DNA from: JBDHTS01 sp044220535
GTDB lineage: Bacteria; Pseudomonadota; Alphaproteobacteria; Micavibrionales; Micavibrionaceae
Reading direction: 5' to 3'
DNA length: 30,673 nt
Assembly: GCA_044220535.1 (NCBI GenBank)
Contig: JBGAQU010000025.1
Span: 1-30,673 of the forward strand
Position numbers and translations under genes: made by a program. This document shows positions 16,598-24,961 of this stretch, one piece after another (the stretch's first letter is position 1; every line of letters starts with the position of its first letter). Under the pieces are notes generated by a model. It saw nothing but the letters and a program-made list of their open reading frames with translations. It ran no database searches and was not told the DNA's origin.

Positions 16598-16941
16598 GGG
16601 GTAATTTTTACAATTTTCTGACGCATGTCGCATTGTAAATTCATGATGTGCACAATTTGCCCCTATGATAATTGACTGCAGGGTAAGGCGTATTTTGAAA
16701 ACTAGACGTTTAATTCTTGCTTTGTCACTCATGAGTGAGGTGACATATATACTCCAATAAGATCAATGGATTGTAATGAATTTGATCCCCATATCAGTCT
16801 ATAAGTCTCTTACTATTCTTTATTTTGTATTTTTTTTCAGGAAAAAAGGGGTAAGGATGGGTAAGGTATGCAATAAAATGAATTAAATCAAAATCTTGTA
16901 TGATTTTATGCAGGTTTTTCAGGGGTAATGTTGGGGTAAGG
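16598..16941 (+). repeat. GGGTAA iterons, possible replication origin
   Basis: GGGTAA-containing copies begin at 16598, 16681, 16848, 16859, 16922 and 16933. The last four form two pairs spaced 10-11 bp, one helical turn, with A/T-rich DNA between them. A cluster directly downstream of a VapE-type replication gene resembles the iteron origins of satellite elements, where the primase/helicase binds. Function is inferred from position and spacing only. Confidence 0.45.
16726..16737. promoter_or_regulatory. Palindrome CACTCATGAGTG, operator candidate
   Basis: Perfect 12-bp palindrome within TGTCACTCATGAGTGAGG; outer TGTCA and TGACA (16741-16744 region) add a second, offset inverted pair. It lies in the non-coding region upstream of the cargo operon. 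No binding protein can be named. Confidence 0.3.
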
Positions 16942-17328
16942 AAAATGGCCGAAAGTGATAACCCCCTAGGCAGTAGCTGATGAGTATAATTTCTTATATT
17001 CAGGATACCTCGATAAATTTTTTAAGAAAATTTAAGTACACATTTCTAAAGTGTTATCTCGCAGTTCCTATATTTTAATCCATTGAAATTGAAAATTTTA
17101 TCTTAGGCTGCGTGCCCTGCTCAAGCTTGGAACAAGCAGGTATTAGAAGCCCAACAATCAGCATGACAAAAAATATATCAACCTTTATATTATTGTACCT
17201 ATTGGATAAATTTGCTGGCTTTATAAACATCAGATTTAGATGTCAGGAATGCCTTGCTATTCCAAGAAAAACCATTCGATTGAGTTGGTATTATCACGGG
17301 CTTAATATATGACAATATAGTGTTCGGC

Positions 17329-18294
17329 ATGCAACAAGCTGCTCTAGAGCGTTTTTCAACTACAACTACTAAAGAACAGGCCTTAAATTTCGACTGGGAC
17401 CTGATGGGTTACATTTATTTAATAAACGAACTGGCACCAATATTTTATTTGACGAAGTGATAATTCCAAAAAACTCAATGGTCGCAAGCTCCACGACAAA
17501 TATCAATTGCGTTAACTAATGCATGTGACTTGTCATGTACACATTGTTATGCACCGAAACATAAAGCTAGATTAGATTTTTCTTTGTTAACTCATTGGCT
17601 AGTCACGCTTGATAAACATGGATGCATGGGAGTTGGCTTTGGTGGTGGTGAGCCCACTCTATACCCCAAGTTCTCTGATCTATGCGAATACGTTTCAAAA
17701 AAAACGAATCTAGCTGTAACAATGACTACGCATGCCCACAGAATAACTCCAATTTATCTGGAAAAATTACAAGGGAATTTAAATTTCATAAGAATCAGTA
17801 TGGATGGGATTGGCACTACGTACGAAAAAATTAGAGGCAAGGCATTTGAAGAGCTTCTTGCGAAGATTTCCCTGGTTAGAAAATCTTTTCCATTTGGAAT
17901 TAACTATGTTGTTAATACTGATACCATAAGACAACTAGATGAAGCTGTACGGGTTGCCGAGGATAAGGGTGCGTCAGAATTTTTATTACTACCTGAAGTA
18001 GCTCTTGGTAGAGGAAAGTGTATTAGTATTGAAGCACTTGAGTTTATGAAGAAGTGGATCAAGGATTATAGAGGAAGATTGCGATTATCAATTAGCGAAA
18101 GCCATGCAGAGGCGCTTCCTATCTGCCATCCTTTTAAGCATGATATAGGATTAAGGGCTTATGCTCATATTGATGCTAACGGGATATTGAAAAAAACATC
18201 TTTCGATAGAAAAGGAGTTTCTCTCAATAAAGAAAATATTATGGAAGCGCTAGAAACGTTAAGAAATCAAGAGAAAATGAAAGAAGCATTATGA
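17329..18294 (+). CDS. Radical SAM enzyme, first gene of the cargo operon (compensated frameshift)
   Basis: The 4Fe-4S motif is TNACDLSCTHCYAPK, with Cys codons at 17524, 17536 and 17545. GFGGGEPTLYP binds AdoMet and ISMDG follows. The longest uninterrupted ORF begins at TTG 17530 and would omit the first Cys, so the real N-terminus is upstream. From ATG 17329 the same frame gives MQQAALERFSTTTTKEQALN; a -1 shift near 17402 and a +1 shift near 17470 (A6 run) enclose a segment that in the other frame reads DGLHLFNKRTGTNILFDEVI. Full length would be about 321 residues. The C-terminal twitch-like region (ICHPF, IDANGILKKTSF) lacks the second-cluster cysteines of SPASM enzymes. The substrate is unknown. 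The TGA overlaps the next ATG. No clear ribosome site precedes 17329. Confidence 0.8.
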
Positions 18295-18686
18295 AGATAT
18301 GGAATGGATATGGTTCAGAACATTCGATGAATCTTGTTATGGTTGGGCATTTTAAAAGCGCTGTTGATGCAGATGCGGCCAAGGAGTTGATAGATAATTT
18401 AAAGGAGCGCTTAGACGGAAAAATTCGGGTTGGAGAGACTGGGCTTAGATACTCAGATGAAGTGATGGATGTACTGAGAGGGTTGGATTTTTATAATGTT
18501 TCACCTTTAGAACTTGAACAATTATTCTACGAACATCATTTAGATATTCAGGAAGATAAATTAATTCTAAAAACAGAAGAAAATGAAATTTCTACTTTTT
18601 TAAGGATTATGCTCGAAAAAGGTGCCAAGATTGAGATCTATTCTGCTCATGATTATCCCAACGAGCAGCATGGAAGAGGCAAATAA
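18291..18686 (+). CDS. 131-residue cargo protein of unknown function
   Basis: Begins MKIWNGYGSEHSMNLVMVGH and continues as a mixed alpha/beta protein with many acidic helices; no signal peptide, membrane segment or cysteine cluster. It resembles, from memory and unverified, a domain-of-unknown-function family whose members start MKIW-GYGSEHSMNL. The ATGA overlap with the radical SAM gene and the 2-nt gap to the STAND gene indicate one translationally coupled operon. It might be the radical SAM partner or substrate, or a regulator of the STAND protein; the sequence does not decide. Confidence 0.85.
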   Translation: MKIWNGYGSEHSMNLVMVGHFKSAVDADAAKELIDNLKERLDGKIRVGETGLRYSDEVMDVLRGLDFYNVSPLELEQLFYEHHLDIQEDKLILKTEENEISTFLRIMLEKGAKIEIYSAHDYPNEQHGRGK

Positions 18687-18688
18687 CT

Positions 18689-21600
18689 TTGTCACTAGAA
18701 TGGTCTTCTTTTAAAAATCTTCCTGGCAGTCCGCGCGACAATTTTGAAAATCTTTGTCGCGGCATCGTTCGCATTCATTGGGGGAAATTTGGTCATTTTC
18801 AAGCTTTGAAAAATCAGCCCGGTGTAGAGTTTCATCTTAAGCTTGATCAAAATTGTCCGGTGTTAGGAAATTCCGGTCGATGGTATGGTTGGCAATGCAA
18901 GATATTTGAAAAAACTTCTACTGAAGATTTAAAATCAGTCAGTAAAAAAGATATTGAAGATTCTCTTAAAAAAACGGTTAAGGCATTACCACATCTTACT
19001 GATTGGATTTTGTGGGTACCTTTTAACTTAAGTAAAAAGGATCAAGAATGGTTTTGGAGCCTGAAAAATCAATGTCCTTATAAATTACACCTTTGGACAG
19101 ATGTAGAAGTCGATAACTATCTGTCAGACCCAGCTCTTTTGCTGCGGCAAGCGTATTTTGGTGAATTAATTATCACGCCAGAAACTCTCAGGAAACAACA
19201 TGAAATATCTATTGCCCCAATAAAAGAAAGATGGATGCATCCCGTACATCAAGAGGTTGACGTTGAAAGAATATTAAGACGTATGTTAGGCGAGAAAAGC
19301 TCCTTGAACGATATTGTTGACCTGGGACAAAGGCTACAAAATGCAGCGAATGTAATTGAAAAATTCTCAATTGGCGTAGAAAAGCTAGATAAAGAACAAA
19401 AAATCTTTGCAGAAATTTGCAGTATTTTTTCTAAAGAACTTTTTCAATTTCATAGCCTACTCTCTAATGCAGATATAGATATTATTCAACAATGGCTTAC
19501 GGAACGCCATGCTTTACTAGGAAATGACAGTCTAAGTTTTCCTGGGATGCTCCGCCGTCGAAATATAAGCTTAGCCCTAGAAGCAACAAATGCCTTAGAT
19601 GACCTAAGACAGGCTCAAGTTCTGTTTGATGAAATAGCTGATTATTTAGAAATAGGAATGGTCGCCGTTCTTGCAGATGCTGGCGGTGGAAAAACGCACA
19701 TGGCTGCCCAACTTACAGCCGAACAAGAGAATAGACCTGCTGGAATACTTTTACATGGTAGGAACTTTCGTAGAGGACAAAATCAGGATGACATTGCTCG
19801 CTATTTTTCTATCAATGGAACTCCTATAAATAGCATGGAGAAGTTGCTGGCATCCTTAGATGCGGCAGGCAAGCGTTCGCATTGCAGACTTCCGATTGTT
19901 ATTGACGGTCTGAATGAAGCAGAAAACCCAAAGGAATGGAAAGATGTTCTGAACTCTATCAACGAGCTTATTAAAAATTATCCGAATGTATTGCTCATAT
20001 GCACGTTAAGGACTGGCGAGCACAATCGTGATCATTGGCAACACACTCGGTATGATTCGGAAACAAGAGAATCATTTGCAGTACAAGCTCTCCCGGATAA
20101 TCTTGAAATGCTGGAATGTCAGGGCTTTGGTGACGACTTATACCCGGCGCTAAAAAAATATTTTAAATATTATAAAATTCACTGTGAGCAAGGCACAGAA
20201 ATTCCAGGAGAGTTCCTAAATCATCCGTTAAATTTAAGAATCTTCTGTGAGATCATAAATCATAAAAAATTAGAAGTAATCCATGTAGACTATATTCCTG
20301 CAACGCTTTCTTATTTGTTTGATGAGTATATCCGTAATGCGTGCGACCGAATTTCTAGGTTAAAAAATGTACCTTATACATTACAAGAAATAAGCGATGC
20401 TTTATATGAGTTAGGAATAATTCTATGGGAAAAAAATGATAGAGAAGTTTCCGATAAAGATTTTATAGGAAAAATTCATCCAACAGATCGCGATTGGAAT
20501 CAAAATGTTGTAAATCTTCTTGCTCAAGAAGGAATTGTTTTTAGAAACCCTGGAGCAATGCCGGGGACTTATGTGATAACTCCTGTTTATGATGCCTTAG
20601 GCGGACACATAATAGCAGCGTCGCTTCTAAAAAGGGAGACGAGGGATAGAGAGTTTAATTGGCTTGTGCAAGCTTTCTCAGGTGGACGATTTAGCGGCGA
20701 AAACAGCCATGCTCTGTCTAATGATATTTTTAAATCTCTTGTCGCACTTACACCAAATCGCATGTATGGAGAGCAGCTTTGGAAAAAGGTACCAGATCAA
20801 TATAAAGCAACCGCTTTGATTTTTACTATGGACTTAGATCCTAAGTACATAGACCAAGATACTGTTAATCAATTAACCATTTTAATTGAATCCAAAGACT
20901 ATAGGCATAGAATATTTGAGCGCTTATGGATGACCAAAGGAGCTACAGATCATCCATTAAATGCAGAATTCCTAGATAAAATTTTGCGTAACATGCAAGT
21001 TGATCAGCGTGACTTAACTTGGACTGAATGGATACGTCGAGATCATGATATATCTAAAGGGAAGATCGAAAGCGCCCTGTCTAATTTAGAATCTAAATGG
21101 AAAGAAAATTTTACTTCACGTACGGCTTCGGATTTTTTACGCGCAAAAGCTTTTTCATGGATCCTTACAAGCACGTCTCATCCATTACGTAATGCGGCAA
21201 CGAAGACCCTGTATTGGTTTGGCAGAGGGAGTCCTGAAGCTCTTTTTGACCTAACTATTAAATCACTTTCAATAAACGATCCCTACGTTTCTGAAAGATT
21301 GTTAGCTGCCAGCTATGGCGTATCAGTGTCGCTTTGCAATAGGTTTGATAGAAATGCATCATTCGTAAATGGAGTTTTAACAAAATTTGCAGGAGAAATT
21401 TTTCAAAATGTTTTTTCTCCCGAAGCAAAATACAAAACAACTCACCAATTCTCCCGTGATTTTTCTTCAAGGATTATAGAGCTGACTCAGTACCACAATC
21501 CCAATTACTTCTCTGAAAGTGATATAAAGAAGACTAGATATCCTTTTTCAATCGAAGGCTTGTCGGAATGGGGAGAAAAATACATTGATGAAGATATAAA

Positions 21601-22912
21601 AATATCTAGAAAGCTTGGGAAGAAATCTGCAACGCCAAAAAAAGATCAGGAGGCAAAGCCAAAAAAATACGAACTATCTCCTTTTTATATGGATTTCGAA
21701 AACTATACAATCGGGAGACTTGTGCCAGATAGAAACAATTATGACTATGACAACGAAGAATATAAAAAAATCAAGGCCCAACTGCTATGGCGAGTTTACC
21801 AACTTGGTTGGTCATATGAGAAATTTAAAGCTGTAGATGAGAGCATCGCTGGCATGCAACGATATGAGCGCAATGGCAATGAAAAATTAAAAACAGATCG
21901 CTATGGCAAAAAATATTCATGGATTTCATACTATGAAATGTCAGGAAGACTCCGAGACAAAGGGGCACTTGAGGAGAGCGATTGGTGGCGAACGGAAACA
22001 GAAAATATTGATCCTAGCTTTTTGCCAAGCCCTGAGTCTTCTAAGCTTATAAATACTAATTTTTTAGGGAACGATAGCGTTTCCACGCAAGAGTGGATAG
22101 GTAACAACGAGCTGCCAGATGTTGTACCCTATTTAAAATGTAACCTCCCCAAGATTTCAGAAAATTCATGGATTGCGCTAGATGGCAATATAAACCAAGA
22201 AAATAGAGATTTAGGTAGAAGCACTTTCTTTTTTATTCGTAGTTTTTTGGTACGCAATGAAGATAGAGAAAAAATTACAACTCATCTAAAAAGAAATGAT
22301 TTTAAAGGATCGCGACTTCCTGAAAAATCTGATCTCTATAATACCTTTTGGTGTGAAATACCTTGGAGTGAGGCTTTTACTGATGGTAGTTCCTGCGAGC
22401 TGTCTTTTGTCGCAACAGAAAAGAAGCTTATTAAGAAAAGACCAAAACTTGAAATCGTGCGTAGCAATGAAGGAATACAACTTATTCAGGGTGAAATTGA
22501 AGAGTATGAGGGCATAGATTATGAGTATGATTTGTTTAATGTTATTAATCCTACCTGCGACTTAAGACGCGATGCCACTGATGGTAGCTTAGGTAATGTA
22601 GCTTCCCTAACAAAAAAACTAGCTTTAAAAATGGAATTGGTAGGTCAACCTCAATCTTCTGATCTTTATACAAAGGAAGGTCAGCCTGCTACTCATTATA
22701 CAACATATAATCTAGATGGTTACAAAAATTCACATTCTCTTTTTTATGTACAAGAACACTTGCTGAAAAAATTTATTAAGGAGCAAGGCTTATCTTTAAT
22801 TTGGTTTATATGGGGGGAGAAAAATTATGCTTTTACTGCCCCTCATTATGATCGAAAAGATTTACCGGAGCCACGATATACAAGCTTTCATGAAGTGAAA
22901 GTCTACGAGTAA
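18689..22912 (+). CDS. Large STAND NTPase with N-terminal nuclease-like domain (Avs-like)
   Basis: 1407 residues. The N-terminus has the PD-(D/E)XK pattern PGVEF (E47) followed by WQCK (Q69, K71), as in Mrr/Cap4-like nucleases. A STAND/NACHT-type NTPase follows: Walker A ADAGGGKTH (329-337), Walker B LPIVIDGLNE (401-410) and LLICTLRTGE (435-444). About 800 helical residues and a beta-rich end (to YTSFHEVKVYE) make up the C-terminus, where Avs proteins sense phage proteins. The start is TTG 18689, with GGAAGAGG 9 nt upstream; no in-frame ATG fits. No frameshift is seen over 4.2 kb, unlike the integrase. The likely role is abortive anti-phage defence through nucleic-acid cleavage; nuclease activity and target are inference. 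Confidence 0.85.
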   Translation: MSLEWSSFKNLPGSPRDNFENLCRGIVRIHWGKFGHFQALKNQPGVEFHLKLDQNCPVLGNSGRWYGWQCKIFEKTSTEDLKSVSKKDIEDSLKKTVKALPHLTDWILWVPFNLSKKDQEWFWSLKNQCPYKLHLWTDVEVDNYLSDPALLLRQAYFGELIITPETLRKQHEISIAPIKERWMHPVHQEVDVERILRRMLGEKSSLNDIVDLGQRLQNAANVIEKFSIGVEKLDKEQKIFAEICSIFSKELFQFHSLLSNADIDIIQQWLTERHALLGNDSLSFPGMLRRRNISLALEATNALDDLRQAQVLFDEIADYLEIGMVAVLADAGGGKTHMAAQLTAEQENRPAGILLHGRNFRRGQNQDDIARYFSINGTPINSMEKLLASLDAAGKRSHCRLPIVIDGLNEAENPKEWKDVLNSINELIKNYPNVLLICTLRTGEHNRDHWQHTRYDSETRESFAVQALPDNLEMLECQGFGDDLYPALKKYFKYYKIHCEQGTEIPGEFLNHPLNLRIFCEIINHKKLEVIHVDYIPATLSYLFDEYIRNACDRISRLKNVPYTLQEISDALYELGIILWEKNDREVSDKDFIGKIHPTDRDWNQNVVNLLAQEGIVFRNPGAMPGTYVITPVYDALGGHIIAASLLKRETRDREFNWLVQAFSGGRFSGENSHALSNDIFKSLVALTPNRMYGEQLWKKVPDQYKATALIFTMDLDPKYIDQDTVNQLTILIESKDYRHRIFERLWMTKGATDHPLNAEFLDKILRNMQVDQRDLTWTEWIRRDHDISKGKIESALSNLESKWKENFTSRTASDFLRAKAFSWILTSTSHPLRNAATKTLYWFGRGSPEALFDLTIKSLSINDPYVSERLLAASYGVSVSLCNRFDRNASFVNGVLTKFAGEIFQNVFSPEAKYKTTHQFSRDFSSRIIELTQYHNPNYFSESDIKKTRYPFSIEGLSEWGEKYIDEDIKISRKLGKKSATPKKDQEAKPKKYELSPFYMDFENYTIGRLVPDRNNYDYDNEEYKKIKAQLLWRVYQLGWSYEKFKAVDESIAGMQRYERNGNEKLKTDRYGKKYSWISYYEMSGRLRDKGALEESDWWRTETENIDPSFLPSPESSKLINTNFLGNDSVSTQEWIGNNELPDVVPYLKCNLPKISENSWIALDGNINQENRDLGRSTFFFIRSFLVRNEDREKITTHLKRNDFKGSRLPEKSDLYNTFWCEIPWSEAFTDGSSCELSFVATEKKLIKKRPKLEIVRSNEGIQLIQGEIEEYEGIDYEYDLFNVINPTCDLRRDATDGSLGNVASLTKKLALKMELVGQPQSSDLYTKEGQPATHYTTYNLDGYKNSHSLFYVQEHLLKKFIKEQGLSLIWFIWGEKNYAFTAPHYDRKDLPEPRYTSFHEVKVYE

Positions 22913-22938
22913 AAGGCATAAATTTAATATTTTGCCTT
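22913..22938. terminator. Hairpin between convergent STAND and membrane-protein genes
   Basis: AAGGCATAAAT pairs with ATTTTGCCTT (10 bp with one bulge, loop TTAAT) between the stops at 22912 and 22944. U-tracts are short, so it is a weak bidirectional terminator candidate. Confidence 0.4.
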
Positions 22939-22943
22939 AATTA

Positions 22944-23126
22944 TTAGCGCTGTGGTTTCCCCATATTGCGTTCTACAAGATAAATGAAGGTAGCGCCAAA
23001 ACCAAAACAACCGAAAAGGTAAATGTCCAATACGTAGGCAGTTCCATATAACAAATACTTTTCAATAGCATACGCGCCCAAGCTGGTCGCCAAGAAGCCT
23101 ATACAAGAAAGGATAAGTTGTTTCAT
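22944..23126 (-). CDS. 60-residue membrane protein
   Basis: Two hydrophobic segments: the N-terminal one starts MKQLILSCIGFLATSLGAYA, the second is YLFGCFGFGATFIYLV; a basic tail ends the protein. GGGAG lies 7 nt before the ATG, a good ribosome site. It converges on the STAND gene and follows a terminator, with no obvious promoter of its own. No family recognised. A two-helix protein beside a defence gene could be a holin-like or immunity component, but that is speculation. Confidence 0.6.
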   Translation of the reverse strand: MKQLILSCIGFLATSLGAYAIEKYLLYGTAYVLDIYLFGCFGFGATFIYLVERNMGKPQR

Positions 23127-23150
23127 CTATAACTCCCGACCAATAGCCAC

Positions 23151-23183
23151 AAAAAAAATCACCAGAGATGTCCTCTCTGGTGA
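23151..23183 (-). terminator. Strong intrinsic terminator of the small transcription unit
   Basis: Perfect 10-bp stem TCACCAGAGA (23159-23168) / TCTCTGGTGA (23174-23183), 5-nt loop, followed on the minus strand by eight Ts. It ends transcription coming from the 43-codon ORF. Confidence 0.85.
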
Positions 23184-23204
23184 CCGGAAGTTAATAAGCC
23201 GTTA

Positions 23205-23336
23205 TCACACGACCGCGACGGCCTTTAAGCCGAAGCCTTGGACATACGCCGCCACCTCCCGGTCTAAGCCGAGAAGCGACGTGATGACGGACACGCCACC
23301 GGTGATAACGGGGTTATTAAGGCCCCGGTCTGCCAT
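23205..23336 (-). CDS. 43-codon ORF in an autonomous small transcription unit
   Basis: It begins MADRGLNNPVITGGVSVI and ends FGLKAVAVV. Third positions are about three-quarters G/C and first positions are G-rich, a coding-like pattern, whereas flanking element DNA is AT-rich. AAGGCGG precedes the ATG by 9 nt. A good promoter lies just upstream and a strong terminator 22 nt past the stop. The transcript would also fold: TTAATAAGCCGTTATCAC (23191-23208) is complementary to 23302-23320 and closes a structure of about 130 nt, so a structured RNA is the alternative. No family recognised. Confidence 0.45.
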   Translation of the reverse strand: MADRGLNNPVITGGVSVITSLLGLDREVAAYVQGFGLKAVAVV

Positions 23337-23353
23337 GAGGACAAACCGCCTTA

Positions 23354-23381
23354 GTTATACCTGGATAAAAGGAAATTTCAA
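23354..23381 (-). promoter_or_regulatory. Sigma-70-type promoter of the 43-codon unit
   Basis: Minus-strand TTGAAA (23376-23381), 16-bp spacer, TATAAC (23354-23359). The predicted start near 23347 gives a leader of about 11 nt and a transcript of roughly 195 nt ending at the terminator. Confidence 0.6.
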
Positions 23382-23431
23382 TAAAAAGGGCTGGCTAGGC
23401 TGTAAAAAGGATTTCTATGCTTTTTTGCGCT

Positions 23432-24641
23432 TTAAACTGCAATCTTGTTCTTACTGGGCAGTGCATCGAGATAATTTGCCCATTCTTGCATCATTTTTCG
23501 ACGCTCTGGTAAGAATTCAGTGTACGGTCGTAGGCTTCACCCAGCGGGTTTCTGGTTCTATGCGCAAGCTGCTTCTCAATAATCTCACTGTCATAGCCTA
23601 ATTTTTCCCGGATTGTAGTGCGCGCCAGGGCACGGACGCCATGTGCTGTCATACGCTGATGATATCCTAGCCGTTTAATGGCCATGTTTACCGTGCCGCC
23701 GCTCATAGGTTTCTTAGGCTTGATCTGTGATGGGAATACCCATTCGGTGTTGAGCATGCCTGTTTCCTCTTGCTGCTCTTTTAGGATTGCAATGGTTTGC
23801 TTGCTGAGGGGCACTATATGGTCGCGCCGCATTTTCATCCGTGCCGCAGGAATCTTGTCCATTCCTTCGCCTTAAAATCGATCTCGGACCATTTCGCTTG
23901 TCTGATCTCACCAGGCCGATTGAATGTGCTAAGATAATTTAAGGGCCCGCCGAGTACGATTATAAAGGCGGCATCGTTACGCTCTAATATCTCAAGGAAT
24001 TCTGGCAACTCTTTAATTTCAAGAGCAGCGAAATGCTGCGCCTTTCTTGATTTCAGAGCACCGCGCAAATCTGCCGCAGCATCACGCTCGCACTTACCTG
24101 TTTGAATGCCATAACGAAATATTTGCCCGCATATCTGTTTTGTACGGCCAGCAATATCCAGTGCATCTCGTTTTTCAATCTTTCGCAAACATTCCAGCAG
24201 TTCCGGCGGCGTGATCTGTGCAATCGGACGATTACCAAAGATAGGGGAAGATATTCATGGTTAGGCCGCGTAAAACTTTCTCTGCGTATTTATGGCTCCA
24301 ACGTCCCTTTGGTTTTCAAACCATTCCAGAGCAACAATCTCAAAGGTGTTAGTAGCTTCACGTATAATTTGCTGCTTTCGGTCTCTTCTTGCTGTAGAGT
24401 CAATATCCTGTGCTAATAGCTTTTTTCGCCTTATCGCGATCTTCCCGCGCCTGGCCAACGTTATAATTGGATATGCGCCAAGAGAAACGCGCTTTTCGGT
24501 GCCGAGATAATAGTATTTCAGTCGCCATAGCTTATTACCGTTAGGCATAATTTCAAGATAAAAGGCCGCCGCCGCCGTCAAATTTTTATAAGCTTTAGTC
24601 TGAGCCTTAGCATTACGGCATGCAGTGTCGGTCAACTTCAT
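23432..24641 (-). pseudogene. P4-type tyrosine integrase with multiple frameshifts
   Basis: MKLTDTACRNAKAQTKAYKN opens the DUF4102-type arm-binding domain; MPNGNKLWRLKYYYLGTEKR and LEWFENQRDV follow. The catalytic domain keeps Arg in NRPGEIRQAKW, AHGVRALART (H-R), the second His in EKQLAHRTRN, and Tyr in EAYDRT. The frame is interrupted by -1/+1 pairs near 24585/24563, 24455/24422, 24303/24233 and 23972/23932, and by single -1 shifts near 23855 and 23520. Correcting them gives about 400 residues, normal for this family, ending KNKIAV. Adjacent to the tRNA-Ala 3' end, pointing into the element. No functional enzyme would be made as read. Confidence 0.88.
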
Positions 24642-24687
24642 ATTGGGGCCTCCTATTTTAGGGCAAGCTTGGTGCCCCCATTTCGCT

Positions 24688-24709
24688 TTGCCCCTATATC
24701 TTGCCCCTA
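24688..24709 (+). repeat. Paired TTGCCCCTA repeats, integrase-proximal arm-site candidate
   Basis: TTGCCCCTA at 24688-24696 and 24701-24709, 13 bp apart, between the integrase start and tRNA-Ala. A degenerate inverted copy TAGGGCAA lies at 24659-24666. The arrangement mirrors 14171-14191. Confidence 0.45.
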
Positions 24710-24832
24710 AATTTTACGACTGTAAATGGATTGTTATGAACAACGGCGAACACATACGAAGAAAAAACCTTTTTAAAATCAACACTTATATAGCCGTAAA
24801 TGAATGCCTGCGAACGGTGATGAATGGTGAAA

Positions 24833-24908
<76 letters not shown>

Positions 24909-24932
24909 TACCTTGCAAAGGGGGACGGGCGG

Positions 24933-24961
24933 AAAATAGGGAAAGTCAGGCGCTTATGCAA
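24933..24961 (-). promoter_or_regulatory. Probable tRNA-Ala promoter
   Basis: Minus-strand TTGCAT (24956-24961), 17-bp spacer, TATTTT (24933-24938), about 25 nt before the tRNA 5' end. It overlaps the 3' end of the upstream gene. Confidence 0.45.

Larger units (their letters stand above)
16540..17328. other. 789-bp AT-rich non-coding region between primase and cargo
   Basis: No ORF with coding character; the open frame at 17112-17312 has no ribosome site or recognisable content. The region holds six GGGTAA iterons, one TTGCCCCTA (16657-16665), the palindrome CACTCATGAGTG (16726-16737), several long A/T runs, and near its right end TTTAATCCATTGAAAT (17074-17089). It must also contain the promoter of the cargo operon. 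Confidence 0.6.

Noticed and set aside
17112..17312. 66-codon plus-strand ORF before the radical SAM gene
   Set aside because: No ribosome site, no family resemblance, and it lies in AT-rich DNA that also holds repeats and must contain the cargo promoter.
17329..18294. Viperin (ddhNTP synthase) identity for the radical SAM gene
   Set aside because: The cluster motif is TNACDLSCTHCYA with GGGEPTLYP, unlike viperin, and the partner genes differ. It is a different radical SAM subfamily.
23151..23340. Integron attC site or retron RNA for the palindromic region
   Set aside because: The stem ends do not match attC core sites, and there is no reverse transcriptase or integron integrase nearby.
23281..23601. 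106-codon plus-strand ORF over the integrase end
   Set aside because: It is antisense to the conserved integrase C-terminus and the small 43-codon unit, with no support of its own.
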